Shown here piece by piece: positions 9,069 through 17,393 of a DNA stretch of 56,445 nucleotides; within the stretch, counting starts at the first letter, position 1; each line of letters starts with the position of its first letter. A program made the translations under genes and the position numbers. The DNA is taken from positions 1 to 56,445 of the forward strand of contig CAIQUZ010000123.1 in assembly GCA_903875135.1 (NCBI GenBank), given 5' to 3'. A model generated the notes under the pieces. The model did no database searches. It had not been told where the DNA came from and saw only the letters and a list, made by a program, of their open reading frames with translations. The stretch comes from an uncultured beta proteobacterium (GTDB lineage Bacteria > Pseudomonadota > Gammaproteobacteria > Burkholderiales > Burkholderiaceae).

Positions 9069-9503
9069 ATGTTAACGATTAAAAGACTATCCTTGGCTGA
9101 AGCTGAAATTTTGATTGACGGAGCTACAAAAAAATCCGTTGAAATGAATATCCCAATGTGTATTGCCGTTACTGATGAGTCAGGTCATTTAATGGCGTTT
9201 GACCGTATGGACGGTGGAAAGATCAGTAGTTCGCCAATTGCAATTGATAAAGCTTTTACTGGCGCAGTCGCTCGTAAAGGAACGCATATCTATAACGAAT
9301 TATGCCAACCAGGTAAATCGACATTTGGTATACATGTCACAAATGGCGGTCATTTCAGTATTATTGGTGGCGGTTTACCGGTCACTGTTGATGGTCAAAT
9401 TGTTGGTGGTATTGGCATTAGCTCAGGAACTGCTACTGAAGATCAAGTTGTTGCGGAAGCTGCGGTAGCTTATTTTTATGAGAAAACCGGCTTTAAAGCA
9501 TAA
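9069..9503 (+). CDS. GlcG/HbpS family protein
   Basis: A 144-residue single-domain protein of the GlcG/HbpS/PduO-C fold. Recognisable features are LSLAEAEILIDGA at the start, CIAVTDESGHLMAFDRMDG in the middle, and the glycine-rich GHFSIIGGGLPVT and VGGIGISSGTATEDQVVAEAA. Members bind haem or a corrinoid, or act as accessory proteins, and often sit in operons for organic-acid oxidation such as glc. A clear ribosome site, GGAGAAATAG, precedes the ATG. Its exact role in this operon is unknown; it may assist one of the redox enzymes. Confidence 0.85.
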   Translation: MLTIKRLSLAEAEILIDGATKKSVEMNIPMCIAVTDESGHLMAFDRMDGGKISSSPIAIDKAFTGAVARKGTHIYNELCQPGKSTFGIHVTNGGHFSIIGGGLPVTVDGQIVGGIGISSGTATEDQVVAEAAVAYFYEKTGFKA

Positions 9504-9514
9504 AGTAAATAGAC

Positions 9515-10507
9515 ATGTCGAAACTTCAATTAACATTAGCTTGCTGGAATTACGATCGGACACGAGCGTTAATGGAAGGCAGCATTATTCCTGAAGGAAT
9601 CGATCTCAATTATTTAAGTTTGCCGGTTGAAGAAATCTTCTATAGAACCTTAACAAATCAAGAGTTTGATGTCGCTGAATTATCGATGTCTTCTTATTTG
9701 TTGTCTTTACAAAAACCGGAGCGTCCTTTTATTGCGATACCGGTTTTTCCCTCCTGTGCCTTTCGTCATTCCGGAATCTTTATTAATATTAACTCCGGGA
9801 TTAAAGAGCCCAAAGATTTAATTGGTAAGAGGGTCGGAACTCCCGAGTATCAAATGACCGCAGCGGTTTGGATACGTGGAATTTTGCAAGACACCTATGG
9901 CGTGGCTTTTGATCAAGTGAATTACTTCACTGGTGGAGCGGAGCAACCTGGTCGAAGTGAAAAGATTAAATTACAACTGCCTGACAATATCAAGGTTCAG
10001 CCTATTGCGTCTCATCAAACCTTATCGAAAATGTTACTCGATGGTGAAATTGATGCGTTGTATACGGCGCGAACACCTTCCTGTTATCAAGGTGGACAAG
10101 GACCGATTCAGCGGCTTTTCCCTAATTATGGAGAAGTGGAGCGTGCGTACTATCGTCAAACGAAGATTTTCCCCATCATGCATGTGATTGCTATCAAGCG
10201 TAGCATTTATGACGCCCATCCATGGATTGCCATGTCTTTGTACAAAGCATTTTTAGCATCACAAAAACTGGTGTATCAAGACTTTAAAGAAACCGTCGTC
10301 TTGAAATCGATGTTTCCTTGGATGAACTATTATTTAGATCAAGTTAGAGATGAAATGGGTGAAGATTTTTGGCCTTGGAACATTCAAGGTACTCAACATA
10401 ATTTAGAAAAACTGATGCATTACTCCGTTGAGCATGGGCTTCTTAAAAAGCCATTTGCGATGGAAGAGATCTTTGCAAAAGAAACTTTCAGCGGATTTAA
10501 GATTTAA
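9515..10507 (+). CDS. 4,5-dihydroxyphthalate decarboxylase-like protein (PBP-fold), copy 1
   Basis: A 330-residue protein resembling the 4,5-dihydroxyphthalate decarboxylase (Pht5) family, whose fold is related to periplasmic binding proteins but which lacks a signal peptide. Hallmarks are LACWNYDRTRALMEG, FDVAELSMSSYL, IPVFPSCAFRHSGIFI and KIFPIMHVIAIKRS. The known enzyme removes one carboxylate from 4,5-dihydroxyphthalate to give protocatechuate in the cytoplasm. It starts 11 bp after the HbpS-like gene. A close relative is at 44347-45336. The name denotes the family; the substrate here may be another ortho-dihydroxy or polycarboxylated ring. A noncatalytic binding role is possible. Confidence 0.8.
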   Translation: MSKLQLTLACWNYDRTRALMEGSIIPEGIDLNYLSLPVEEIFYRTLTNQEFDVAELSMSSYLLSLQKPERPFIAIPVFPSCAFRHSGIFININSGIKEPKDLIGKRVGTPEYQMTAAVWIRGILQDTYGVAFDQVNYFTGGAEQPGRSEKIKLQLPDNIKVQPIASHQTLSKMLLDGEIDALYTARTPSCYQGGQGPIQRLFPNYGEVERAYYRQTKIFPIMHVIAIKRSIYDAHPWIAMSLYKAFLASQKLVYQDFKETVVLKSMFPWMNYYLDQVRDEMGEDFWPWNIQGTQHNLEKLMHYSVEHGLLKKPFAMEEIFAKETFSGFKI

Positions 10508-10568
10508 TTTTCTCAAAAAGTGAACTTTGAAAAAAGGCTATAATTTTAAAGTAAACATTAGGACTTAA

Positions 10569-11978
10569 ATGATTGATGTCATTGTGGTTGGTGGGGGCAA
10601 TGCCGCTTTATGTGCGGCGTTAACGGCTTGTGAAGCGGGCGCTTCTGTCTTGATTCTCGAATCCGCTCCAAAAGAATGGCGTGGCGGAAATTCTGTGCAC
10701 ACCCGTAATTTACGTTGTATGCACGACGCACCTCAAGATGTTCTCATCGAAGCATATTCAGAAGAAGAGTTTTGGCAAGATTTATTGAAGGTGACGGGTG
10801 GTTTAACGAATGAAAAACTAGCTCGACTGGTGATTCGTGGAACATCTACAGTCCGCGATTGGATGCGTAAGCACGGCGTACATTTTCAACCGTCATTATC
10901 CGGAACCTTACATGTCGCTAGAACCAATGCCTTTTTCATGGGTGGTGGTAAAGCTCTCGTCAATGCCTTTTATAGAAGTGCAGAGTCCTTAGGAATCAGC
11001 ATTCGTTATGAAGCAACTGTCAAAAAAGTAGTTATACAAAATGGTCGATTTGATAGCTTGATTTTAGATAATGGTGAAGTCTTAAAAGCAACAACCTGCG
11101 TGCTCGCTTCAGGTGGCTTTGAGTCAAACCGTGAATGGTTAAGAGAAGCTTGGGGCCAAAATGAGAACGGTGAGTGGCCAGCGGATAATTTCTTGATACG
11201 TGGTACACGATTTAATCGCGGTGATGTGCTGAAGAATTTATTAGAGCAGGGGGTTGATCAAATTGGAGATCCAACTCAAGGTCACTGTGTAGCCATTGAT
11301 GCGAGGTCTCCTTTATATGATGGCGGCATTTGTACGCGTTTAGATTGCGTTTCACTGGGGATTGTCGTCAATCAGTTTGCGAAGCGATTTTATGATGAGG
11401 GCGAGGATTTTTGGCCGAAGCGTTATGCTCTTTGGGGGCGGTTAGTTGCTCTTCAACAAGGGCAAATTGCTTATTCCATTATTGACTCTAAAGCGATTGG
11501 TCGATTTATGCCACCGGTATTTCCTGCGATTAAAGGTAACACGATTGCAGAGATTGCTCAGCAATTAAAATTGGATGAAACAGCGCTCATGCAAACCGTG
11601 ACCGAATATAACCGAGCTTGTAAGATAGGCACGTTCAACCATAACATAATGGATGATTGTCATACGGAAAATATCACTCCCGAAAAAACACATTGGGCAT
11701 TGCCGATTGATCAAGGGCCTTTTTATGCTTATCCACTTCGCCCAGGTCTTACCTTTACCTATTTGAGTTTAAAAACAGACGAAACCGCCGCAGTATTTTT
11801 TAATGAGCAAGCGAGCCCTAATTTATTTGTTGCTGGCGAATTGATGTCCGGTAATGTATTGGGTAAAGGTTATACAGCGGGTGTTGGGATGTCGATTGGA
11901 ACGATCTTTGGCAGGATTGCTGGGCAATCAGCAGCGAATGCGGTGAAGAATATGAAAGAAACCTATGCAGCAGCTTAA
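10569..11978 (+). CDS. tcuA: FAD-dependent tricarballylate dehydrogenase TcuA-like
   Basis: A 469-residue flavoprotein of the succinate dehydrogenase/fumarate reductase flavoprotein group, matching TcuA in length and layout. An N-terminal FAD site ([20 protein letters not shown]) is followed by [15 protein letters not shown], and the C-terminal cap is [16 protein letters not shown]. TcuA oxidises tricarballylate to cis-aconitate, with electrons passing to TcuB. A good ribosome site (AGGAC) precedes the ATG. A 61-bp gap separates it from the decarboxylase-like gene and contains a TATAAT hexamer at 10539-10544 without an evident -35 box, so an internal promoter is possible. No TcuC transporter or TcuR regulator is adjacent. 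Confidence 0.85.
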   Translation: MIDVIVVGGGNAALCAALTACEAGASVLILESAPKEWRGGNSVHTRNLRCMHDAPQDVLIEAYSEEEFWQDLLKVTGGLTNEKLARLVIRGTSTVRDWMRKHGVHFQPSLSGTLHVARTNAFFMGGGKALVNAFYRSAESLGISIRYEATVKKVVIQNGRFDSLILDNGEVLKATTCVLASGGFESNREWLREAWGQNENGEWPADNFLIRGTRFNRGDVLKNLLEQGVDQIGDPTQGHCVAIDARSPLYDGGICTRLDCVSLGIVVNQFAKRFYDEGEDFWPKRYALWGRLVALQQGQIAYSIIDSKAIGRFMPPVFPAIKGNTIAEIAQQLKLDETALMQTVTEYNRACKIGTFNHNIMDDCHTENITPEKTHWALPIDQGPFYAYPLRPGLTFTYLSLKTDETAAVFFNEQASPNLFVAGELMSGNVLGKGYTAGVGMSIGTIFGRIAGQSAANAVKNMKETYAAA

Positions 11979-13113
11979 TGCTTTGATTGCTGAGGCAAAA
12001 AACTTGGCGCAACCTTCCGCTGCCGTGATTGAGGTTCAGCGTGTTTTACAAATTTGTAATGCTTGTCGTTATTGTGAAGGGTTTTGTGCCACGTTTCAGT
12101 CGATGACGCGCCGCTTAGATTTTAACTCTGCTGACATTCACTATATGGCCAACTTGTGCCATAACTGCGGTGCTTGCTTACATGCTTGTCAATATGCACC
12201 TCCTAATGAATTTGGCGTCAATATTCCTCAGTCGATGGCGAAAGTCCGTCTAGAGACTTATCAAACCTATGCATGGCCAGCGAAAATGGGTGTTCTATAT
12301 AAGAAGAACGCTATTGCTTTAACCTTATTAACTTCTTCAGCGATTATTTTATTTTTATTCACCTTAGTGATGTGGTCAGGTAGCTTGTTCAATACCAATC
12401 TCGATGGTAATTTTTACGCTATATTTCCACATAACAGTTTGGCTCAGTTATTTGGATTGGTGTTTGTTACGATGATCATCGCGTTAGGTATTGGCGTAAC
12501 GAATTTTTGGCGTTCAATTTCTACTGATCCTTTGGCTGCAGGCGCCGCTCTTGATGCCACCAAAGATGTTCTCACGTTAAAAAATTTAGGTGGTGGACAT
12601 CAGCAAGGTTGTAATGAAGCAGATGATGCATTTTCTTTATGGAGAAGGCATTTTCATCACATGACATTCTACGGATTTATGTTGTGCTTTGCGGCTACTA
12701 GTGTAGCGACTTTATTCCATTATTTTTTAGGTTGGGAAGCCCCATATTCTTATACTAGCTTACCTGTTTTACTTGGGACTCTTGGTGGTATTGGTTTAGT
12801 CATTGGCCCTATAGGCCTTTTATACCTCAATCTCCGACGCCATGAATTACATGGCGATCATGGCCAAAAACCCATGGATCTTGGGTTTATTGCTTCTTTG
12901 TTAGCCATCAGTATTTCTGGTCTTGCACTATTGGCATTTCGAGAGACTGCTTACATGGCTATCATTTTATGTCTGCATCTGGGTTTTGTTATGGGCTTTT
13001 TCTTGATGATGCCTTATGGTAAATTTGCGCATGGCATTTACCGCAGCGCGGCACTTCTGAAAAATGCCATTGAAGTTCGCATGGGCAAAACGGTCAGTGT
13101 TGGCGCTGATTAA
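11965..13113 (+). CDS. tcuB: TcuB-like 4Fe-4S / membrane cytochrome b-type electron transfer protein
   Basis: A 382-residue protein with two N-terminal cysteine clusters for [4Fe-4S] centres (Cys31-34-37-41 and Cys65-68-71-75) and then about six hydrophobic helices bearing several histidines (for example [15 protein letters not shown]). This is the architecture of TcuB, which reoxidises the flavin of TcuA and passes electrons to the quinone pool. The ATG lies inside the last codons of tcuA (14-bp overlap), so translation is likely coupled. The pair could oxidise a tricarballylate-like intermediate made by the upstream enzymes. Confidence 0.87.
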   Translation: MQQLNALIAEAKNLAQPSAAVIEVQRVLQICNACRYCEGFCATFQSMTRRLDFNSADIHYMANLCHNCGACLHACQYAPPNEFGVNIPQSMAKVRLETYQTYAWPAKMGVLYKKNAIALTLLTSSAIILFLFTLVMWSGSLFNTNLDGNFYAIFPHNSLAQLFGLVFVTMIIALGIGVTNFWRSISTDPLAAGAALDATKDVLTLKNLGGGHQQGCNEADDAFSLWRRHFHHMTFYGFMLCFAATSVATLFHYFLGWEAPYSYTSLPVLLGTLGGIGLVIGPIGLLYLNLRRHELHGDHGQKPMDLGFIASLLAISISGLALLAFRETAYMAIILCLHLGFVMGFFLMMPYGKFAHGIYRSAALLKNAIEVRMGKTVSVGAD

Positions 13114-13193
13114 ACTACGCGTTTAACGATGTTTTCGGGCCATGATTAAAAAACCAGCAAGGTTAATTGTCCTGATCATTTAGCAAAAATCGA

Positions 13194-14177
13194 TTAATCG
13201 GCCTTGATATTGGCATTACTAATCAGTTGTTTCCAACGGTTGTAATCCGATTGGACCATCGTTCTTACTTCGGCAGGTGTTGGTGAAATAGGTTTTCCAC
13301 CTGCTTTTTCAAATCGTTCTTTTACCTCGGGCATATTTGCGACTTTTTGCATCGCTTCCTGCCATTTTGCCAGTATTTCAGGAGGTGTTTTTGCTGGAAC
13401 AAATAAACCAAACCAAGATTCCAGTTCAACGTTTGATACACCGGTTTCAAGAATCGTAGGAACTCCTGGTATGTTGGGGTTTCGCGTAGCGCCTGAAGTG
13501 GCATAAGCAATGACGCTACCAGCATCAATATGTGGCTTTGCTGTGGGTGACAAATCAAAGAATAAGTCAACACGACCACCGATGATATCCGTATAGGCGG
13601 CTTGCGCACCTTTGTAAGGTACATGAACCACATCGACTCCAGCTTTATTCCAGAGGGCTGCGGCTAAGACATGTTGACCGGTTCCATTGCCACCAGAGGC
13701 ATAGGTCAGTTTGCCAGGATTATCTTTTGCATACTGGATGAGCCCTTTTAAATCACTAAAAGGTAATCCTTTACGGCCGATTAAGGTATAGCTATAACTG
13801 ATAGCTAGTCCAACAGGTACAAAATCCTTGATAGGGTCGTAGGGTAGTGTTTTATATAACCAAGGATTCATCACCATATTGGAGATAGAGCCCACGACGG
13901 CGGTATATCCATCGGGTGGGAGCTTTGCAACATAATCCGTACCGACCACTGTCCCAACCCCAGGGCGGTTTTCAACAATAATACTTTCTTTCATGAGTGG
14001 CGCCATCTTGTCGGCAAGAACACGTCCTACATAGTCAAAGCCACCACCGGGAGGTTGGGGCACAATAATATGAAGAGGTTTATCTGGGAAATTATTTTGA
14101 GCGTTTGCCTGAACTGTTAAGCAAAGGCAGCTCAGCAAGAGTGTTCTCAGTAAACCTAAGCCATATTTTTTATGCAT
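13194..14177 (-). CDS. TctC/Bug periplasmic carboxylate receptor 2
   Basis: A 327-residue Bug receptor with a signal peptide ending near LTVQANA before QNNFPDKPLHI. The first ligand loop reads PQPPGGGFDYVGR and the second PPDGYTAVV. The Phe before the ligand-loop Asp differs from the other receptors here, suggesting a different ligand. The start codon lies within the end of the SnoaL-like gene (8-bp overlap), so the two form a translationally coupled pair. It is convergent with tcuB across an 80-bp gap that shows no clear terminator. Confidence 0.9.
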   Translation of the reverse strand: MHKKYGLGLLRTLLLSCLCLTVQANAQNNFPDKPLHIIVPQPPGGGFDYVGRVLADKMAPLMKESIIVENRPGVGTVVGTDYVAKLPPDGYTAVVGSISNMVMNPWLYKTLPYDPIKDFVPVGLAISYSYTLIGRKGLPFSDLKGLIQYAKDNPGKLTYASGGNGTGQHVLAAALWNKAGVDVVHVPYKGAQAAYTDIIGGRVDLFFDLSPTAKPHIDAGSVIAYATSGATRNPNIPGVPTILETGVSNVELESWFGLFVPAKTPPEILAKWQEAMQKVANMPEVKERFEKAGGKPISPTPAEVRTMVQSDYNRWKQLISNANIKAD

Positions 14178-14775
14178 GATTTAACCAATCTTGACCACGT
14201 TGATAGAGTGCTTCGACTGAAGGCCCTTTTAATTGAGGCATATCTGGCTTTACAGTAAAACCTAGTTTAGTCTGAATATAAGCCAAGTGGCGATATCCTT
14301 CCGGAAACTGCTCAAGTAAGTTTTTATCTAATTCTAGATGGGCTGCTGGATCGAGGGGGTTCAGACGATCTTTTTCATAGATAGGTTGACGTAGTACGAC
14401 ACCCCAACGGCCCTCACGTTTTTCCATAAAATCATAAAAACGACCGGTACAAACCACATCACACATCACGCCGTCGACAGGTCCGCGTTGGGTAATGGTC
14501 ATTTTGGTTTGTGCAATAGCGCGGTTACCATTGAGTTCAACACTGCAGCCCCCTAAAAAGTGCAAAATACTCACACCCTTGTTCCAACCCTCTATAGAAA
14601 CTTTAATAAATTCCTCAAAATGACCTTGGAACCAGGTGGCCATCATGACGCCATCACTATGCCACACCGTTTTAAATTTTTCCCATTGTCCCGAGTCACG
14701 CCAAACCACCCAGTTCTCAACAACTTCACGAATTAATTGTTTTTCCACTAGTGAGTTTGTCTCTGCGGTATTCAT
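14170..14775 (-). CDS. SnoaL-like / NTF2-superfamily protein
   Basis: A 201-residue soluble protein with a SnoaL-like (NTF2) fold, judged from REVVENWVVWRDSGQWEKF, WHSDGVMMATWFQG, FLGGCSVELNGNRAIAQTKM and CDVVCTGRFYDFMEKREGRW. Members include polyketide cyclases, aromatic dioxygenase small subunits and many uncharacterised hydratase- or isomerase-like proteins. A good ribosome site (AAGGAA) precedes the ATG. It is the first gene of a two-gene unit with the TctC receptor at 13194 and is divergent from the GST gene. I cannot name a reaction; processing of the receptor's ligand is an inference. Confidence 0.75.
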   Translation of the reverse strand: MNTAETNSLVEKQLIREVVENWVVWRDSGQWEKFKTVWHSDGVMMATWFQGHFEEFIKVSIEGWNKGVSILHFLGGCSVELNGNRAIAQTKMTITQRGPVDGVMCDVVCTGRFYDFMEKREGRWGVVLRQPIYEKDRLNPLDPAAHLELDKNLLEQFPEGYRHLAYIQTKLGFTVKPDMPQLKGPSVEALYQRGQDWLNHA

Positions 14776-14850
14776 CGTTCACGTTCCTTTTATTTTGAAG
14801 AATTAAGCTCATATTGAATCTTATAAATTGTAATCTGATTCTTTTTTGAA

Positions 14851-14877
14851 TGATTTATCATTGAAGAAGATAAATCA
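14851..14877. promoter_or_regulatory. 9-bp perfect inverted repeat in divergent promoter region
   Basis: TGATTTATC at 14851-14859 and its exact reverse complement GATAAATCA at 14869-14877 are separated by nine bases. The repeat lies between the SnoaL-like gene and the GST gene and ends 15 bp before the GST start codon, just upstream of its AAAAGG ribosome site. It may be an operator for a dimeric regulator or a leader hairpin in the GST transcript. No regulator gene is adjacent. Confidence 0.45.
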
Positions 14878-14892
14878 AAATAAAAGGCACAT

Positions 14893-15522
14893 ATGAGTGA
14901 ATTAACGATCTGGGGACGCACAAACTCTATTAATGTTCAAAAAGTATTATGGGCATGTGAGGATATGAACTTACCTTTTCAGCGGATTGACGCAGGTATG
15001 GAGTTTGGGGTCAATAAAACAGATGAATATAAAAGTAAAAACCCGAATGGTTTAGTACCAACGATCAACGATAGTGGCTTTATTCTCTGGGAATCCCACA
15101 GCATCATGCGTTATCTCACGCGTAAATACGACCATCAAAAAACACTCTATCCAGATGACTTGCAGATTTGTGCCAAGATTGATCAATGGTTGGATTGGTA
15201 TAACACGGTCGGTTGGCCGCCAATGAGGGCCCTATTCTGGGGATGGATTAGAACACCTGCAGATCAAAGAAATCTCAAAGATCTTGAGGCTACTCGTCAA
15301 GCGTTCGTTCAAACCATGTCAATCCTTGATCAAGCCTTGAGTAATAGTCCTTTTATCGCGGGGAATGTGTTTACGATAGCGGATATTCCGTTAGCTCTGC
15401 TGTGTTACCGTTGGTATAACTTACCCATTGAGAGGCCTGTCATGCAACATTTAGAAGCTTGGTATGCCAATGTCCAAAATCGGCCAGGTTTCCAAAAGTA
15501 CTCAACAGAACCTTTGACCTAA
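14893..15522 (+). CDS. glutathione S-transferase family protein
   Basis: A 209-residue protein with an N-terminal thioredoxin-like domain (residues 1-80) and an all-helical C-terminal domain. The active-site region is WGRTNSINVQKV, with a candidate catalytic serine near residue 12. The cis-proline loop NPNGLVPT and glutathione-binding ESHSIMRYL are intact. GSTs of this size in catabolic clusters can act as maleylpyruvate isomerases, dehalogenases or beta-etherases, and this sequence does not distinguish them. It starts a plus-strand run with the enolase-superfamily and carboxymuconolactone-decarboxylase-like genes. A gentisate-type ring-cleavage module lies 35 kb downstream. Confidence 0.87.
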   Translation: MSELTIWGRTNSINVQKVLWACEDMNLPFQRIDAGMEFGVNKTDEYKSKNPNGLVPTINDSGFILWESHSIMRYLTRKYDHQKTLYPDDLQICAKIDQWLDWYNTVGWPPMRALFWGWIRTPADQRNLKDLEATRQAFVQTMSILDQALSNSPFIAGNVFTIADIPLALLCYRWYNLPIERPVMQHLEAWYANVQNRPGFQKYSTEPLT

Positions 15523-15540
15523 TAGAATTAGGCCGCATCA

Positions 15541-16707
15541 TTGAAAATCACTGCCATTCGGGAAATCAGGGTTCCATTAAAGACTAATTTACGTAATGCT
15601 GCTTTTGATTTTTCCGAAATGACAACTTCTGTTGTCGCGGTGATTTCTGACATCATACGAGATGGCCAACCACTGATTGGCTATGCATTCAATTCCACGG
15701 GGAGATATGCCTGTGGCGCGCAAATGCGTGATCGATTTATTCCAAGGCTATTGTCAGCAAAACCTGAATCACTTCTCAATGAATTAGGAAATAACTTTGA
15801 TCCCAGCAAGATTTTAGCTTGCATGATGCAGCGTGAGAAACCCGGTGGTCATAGTGAGCGTTCGGTACCCATTGGAACAATTGAAGTTGCTGTCTGGGAC
15901 TTGGTTGCCAAAATTGAGCAAAAGCCACTCTATGCAGTATTAGCTAGGTTGTTTAATCATGATCACTTACCTGTTAGCGTTCCCTGTTATGTTGGCGGTG
16001 GTTGGTACGCCCCAGGCAAAGGGATTGTGCAACTACAAGAAGAAATTCAGAGGCGGATGGACGAAGGTTATCGCGTTATGAAAATTAAAGTTGGAGGGGC
16101 ACCGATTGAAGAGGACATGGCAAGAATCGAGGCAGCAATAAAGATTGTCGGATCCCCCAGAGAGTTGGCGGTAGATGCCAACGCTGCATGGCAAAGACCA
16201 AGGGCTATGGAATATGCGAGTACCTTGAGACCATATGGTCTAAGATGGCTTGAAGAGCCCACAGACCCTTTAGATTATGAGTTACTTAGTGAATTAGTTG
16301 ATCTCTATGATGCCCCGATTGCAACAGGAGAAAATGTATTTTCAACCCTTGACGTTAACAACTTAATTCGATTTGGCCGGCTTCGGGCTGAGTCAGATAT
16401 TATTCAAATTGATATTCCACAGTCGTACGGAATTACACAATTTGCGCAGACCTTACGGATGATGGAAGGGCTTGGTTGGAGTCGTTCTTCAGTCTTTCCA
16501 CATGGTGGAAATTTAATGACTTTGGCGATTGTTGCGGGCTTTGGATTGGGTGGCTGTGAAGCATACCCAGATGTATTTGGAGCATTTGCCGGCTTTCATG
16601 ATGACGCCAAACTCAGTGAGGGAATGATTTTTTTATCGGACCGTCCAGGGATCGGTTTTGAGGGGCAAAATGATTTATATCAACTGATGCAAACGATTGT
16701 TCAATAA
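15541..16707 (+). CDS. mandelate racemase / muconate lactonizing enzyme family protein
   Basis: A 388-residue enolase-superfamily enzyme with the full catalytic set. The KxK motif is in VMKIKVGG (Lys181, Lys183). The magnesium ligands are Asp212 (AVDANAAW), Glu238 (LEEPTDP) and Glu264 (ATGENVF), spaced exactly as in mandelate racemase. A probable base pair is Asp291 with His321 (FPHGGN). It should abstract a proton alpha to a carboxylate and then racemise, dehydrate or cycloisomerise; the particular reaction is not assignable. The start is TTG at 15541, 18 bp after the GST stop, with only a weak ribosome site. Confidence 0.88.
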   Translation: MKITAIREIRVPLKTNLRNAAFDFSEMTTSVVAVISDIIRDGQPLIGYAFNSTGRYACGAQMRDRFIPRLLSAKPESLLNELGNNFDPSKILACMMQREKPGGHSERSVPIGTIEVAVWDLVAKIEQKPLYAVLARLFNHDHLPVSVPCYVGGGWYAPGKGIVQLQEEIQRRMDEGYRVMKIKVGGAPIEEDMARIEAAIKIVGSPRELAVDANAAWQRPRAMEYASTLRPYGLRWLEEPTDPLDYELLSELVDLYDAPIATGENVFSTLDVNNLIRFGRLRAESDIIQIDIPQSYGITQFAQTLRMMEGLGWSRSSVFPHGGNLMTLAIVAGFGLGGCEAYPDVFGAFAGFHDDAKLSEGMIFLSDRPGIGFEGQNDLYQLMQTIVQ

Positions 16708-16720
16708 GGAAGGGTTTTTT

Positions 16721-17275
16721 ATGGCAGAGTCCCCACGTTTTCAGAGTATTCCAGCACATCAACTCACGGAGCAACAGAAGGCGGTTGTCGAAAAATTACT
16801 AGCTAGTCCAAGGGGAGCTGTGCGTGGTCCTTTTGCTGCGCTATTGCGTAACCCTGCTTTGGCCGATCGCATTATGCAGGTTGGAGATATCATTCGCTTT
16901 GACAATAGTATGCCTGCCCAGCTCAGAGAGATGGCTATTTTGATGATCGCGCGCTTTTGGTCGGCGAAATATGAATGGCATGCGCATGGCAAGATTGCTA
17001 TAGAGTTAGGCCTTAGTCAGGAGACACTCGAGGAGATTGGGAATAATAAAAAGCCAGTTGCGATGACACCTGATCAAACGCTAATATATAACTTTATTTC
17101 AGAATTACTCACAGATAAAGATATTTCTGATGCTAGTTATCAAGCAGCATTAGATCGATTTGGTGAAAAAGTTATTATTGATTTGTTAGCAACGGCTGGA
17201 TATTTTTGTTTTGTCTCCTTAGTTTTAAATGCAGTAAGAATGCCGATTCCTGAAGGTGGGCTTGTTTTACCGTAG
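16721..17275 (+). CDS. carboxymuconolactone decarboxylase family protein, copy 1
   Basis: A 184-residue all-helical protein of the CMD/AhpD superfamily. The core is MPAQLREMAILMIARFW followed by YEWHAHGKIAIELGLS. The Cys-x-x-Cys of AhpD peroxidases is absent, so it belongs with the PcaC-like, non-redox branch. I start at the ATG at 16721, preceded by AAGGA at 16706-16710, rather than an in-frame TTG within the previous gene. It follows the enolase-superfamily gene by 13 bp, and the pair recalls lactone-forming then decarboxylating steps of muconate-type pathways. A paralogue-like gene is at 33840. Confidence 0.85.
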   Translation: MAESPRFQSIPAHQLTEQQKAVVEKLLASPRGAVRGPFAALLRNPALADRIMQVGDIIRFDNSMPAQLREMAILMIARFWSAKYEWHAHGKIAIELGLSQETLEEIGNNKKPVAMTPDQTLIYNFISELLTDKDISDASYQAALDRFGEKVIIDLLATAGYFCFVSLVLNAVRMPIPEGGLVLP

Positions 17276-17393
17276 TCAGAATGAAAGGCATACTTTGAAG
17301 GTCATTAATCCTCAGAGAAAACCCTCATAGTAGTATGAAGTAGATATCCATTACGATGAATAAAAAGGGAATCATCCCAAATAAGGAGACATA

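Noticed and set aside
13114..13193. Search for a terminator between convergent tcuB and TctC genes
   Set aside because: Only short AACC/GGTT pairing was found, without a T-tract.
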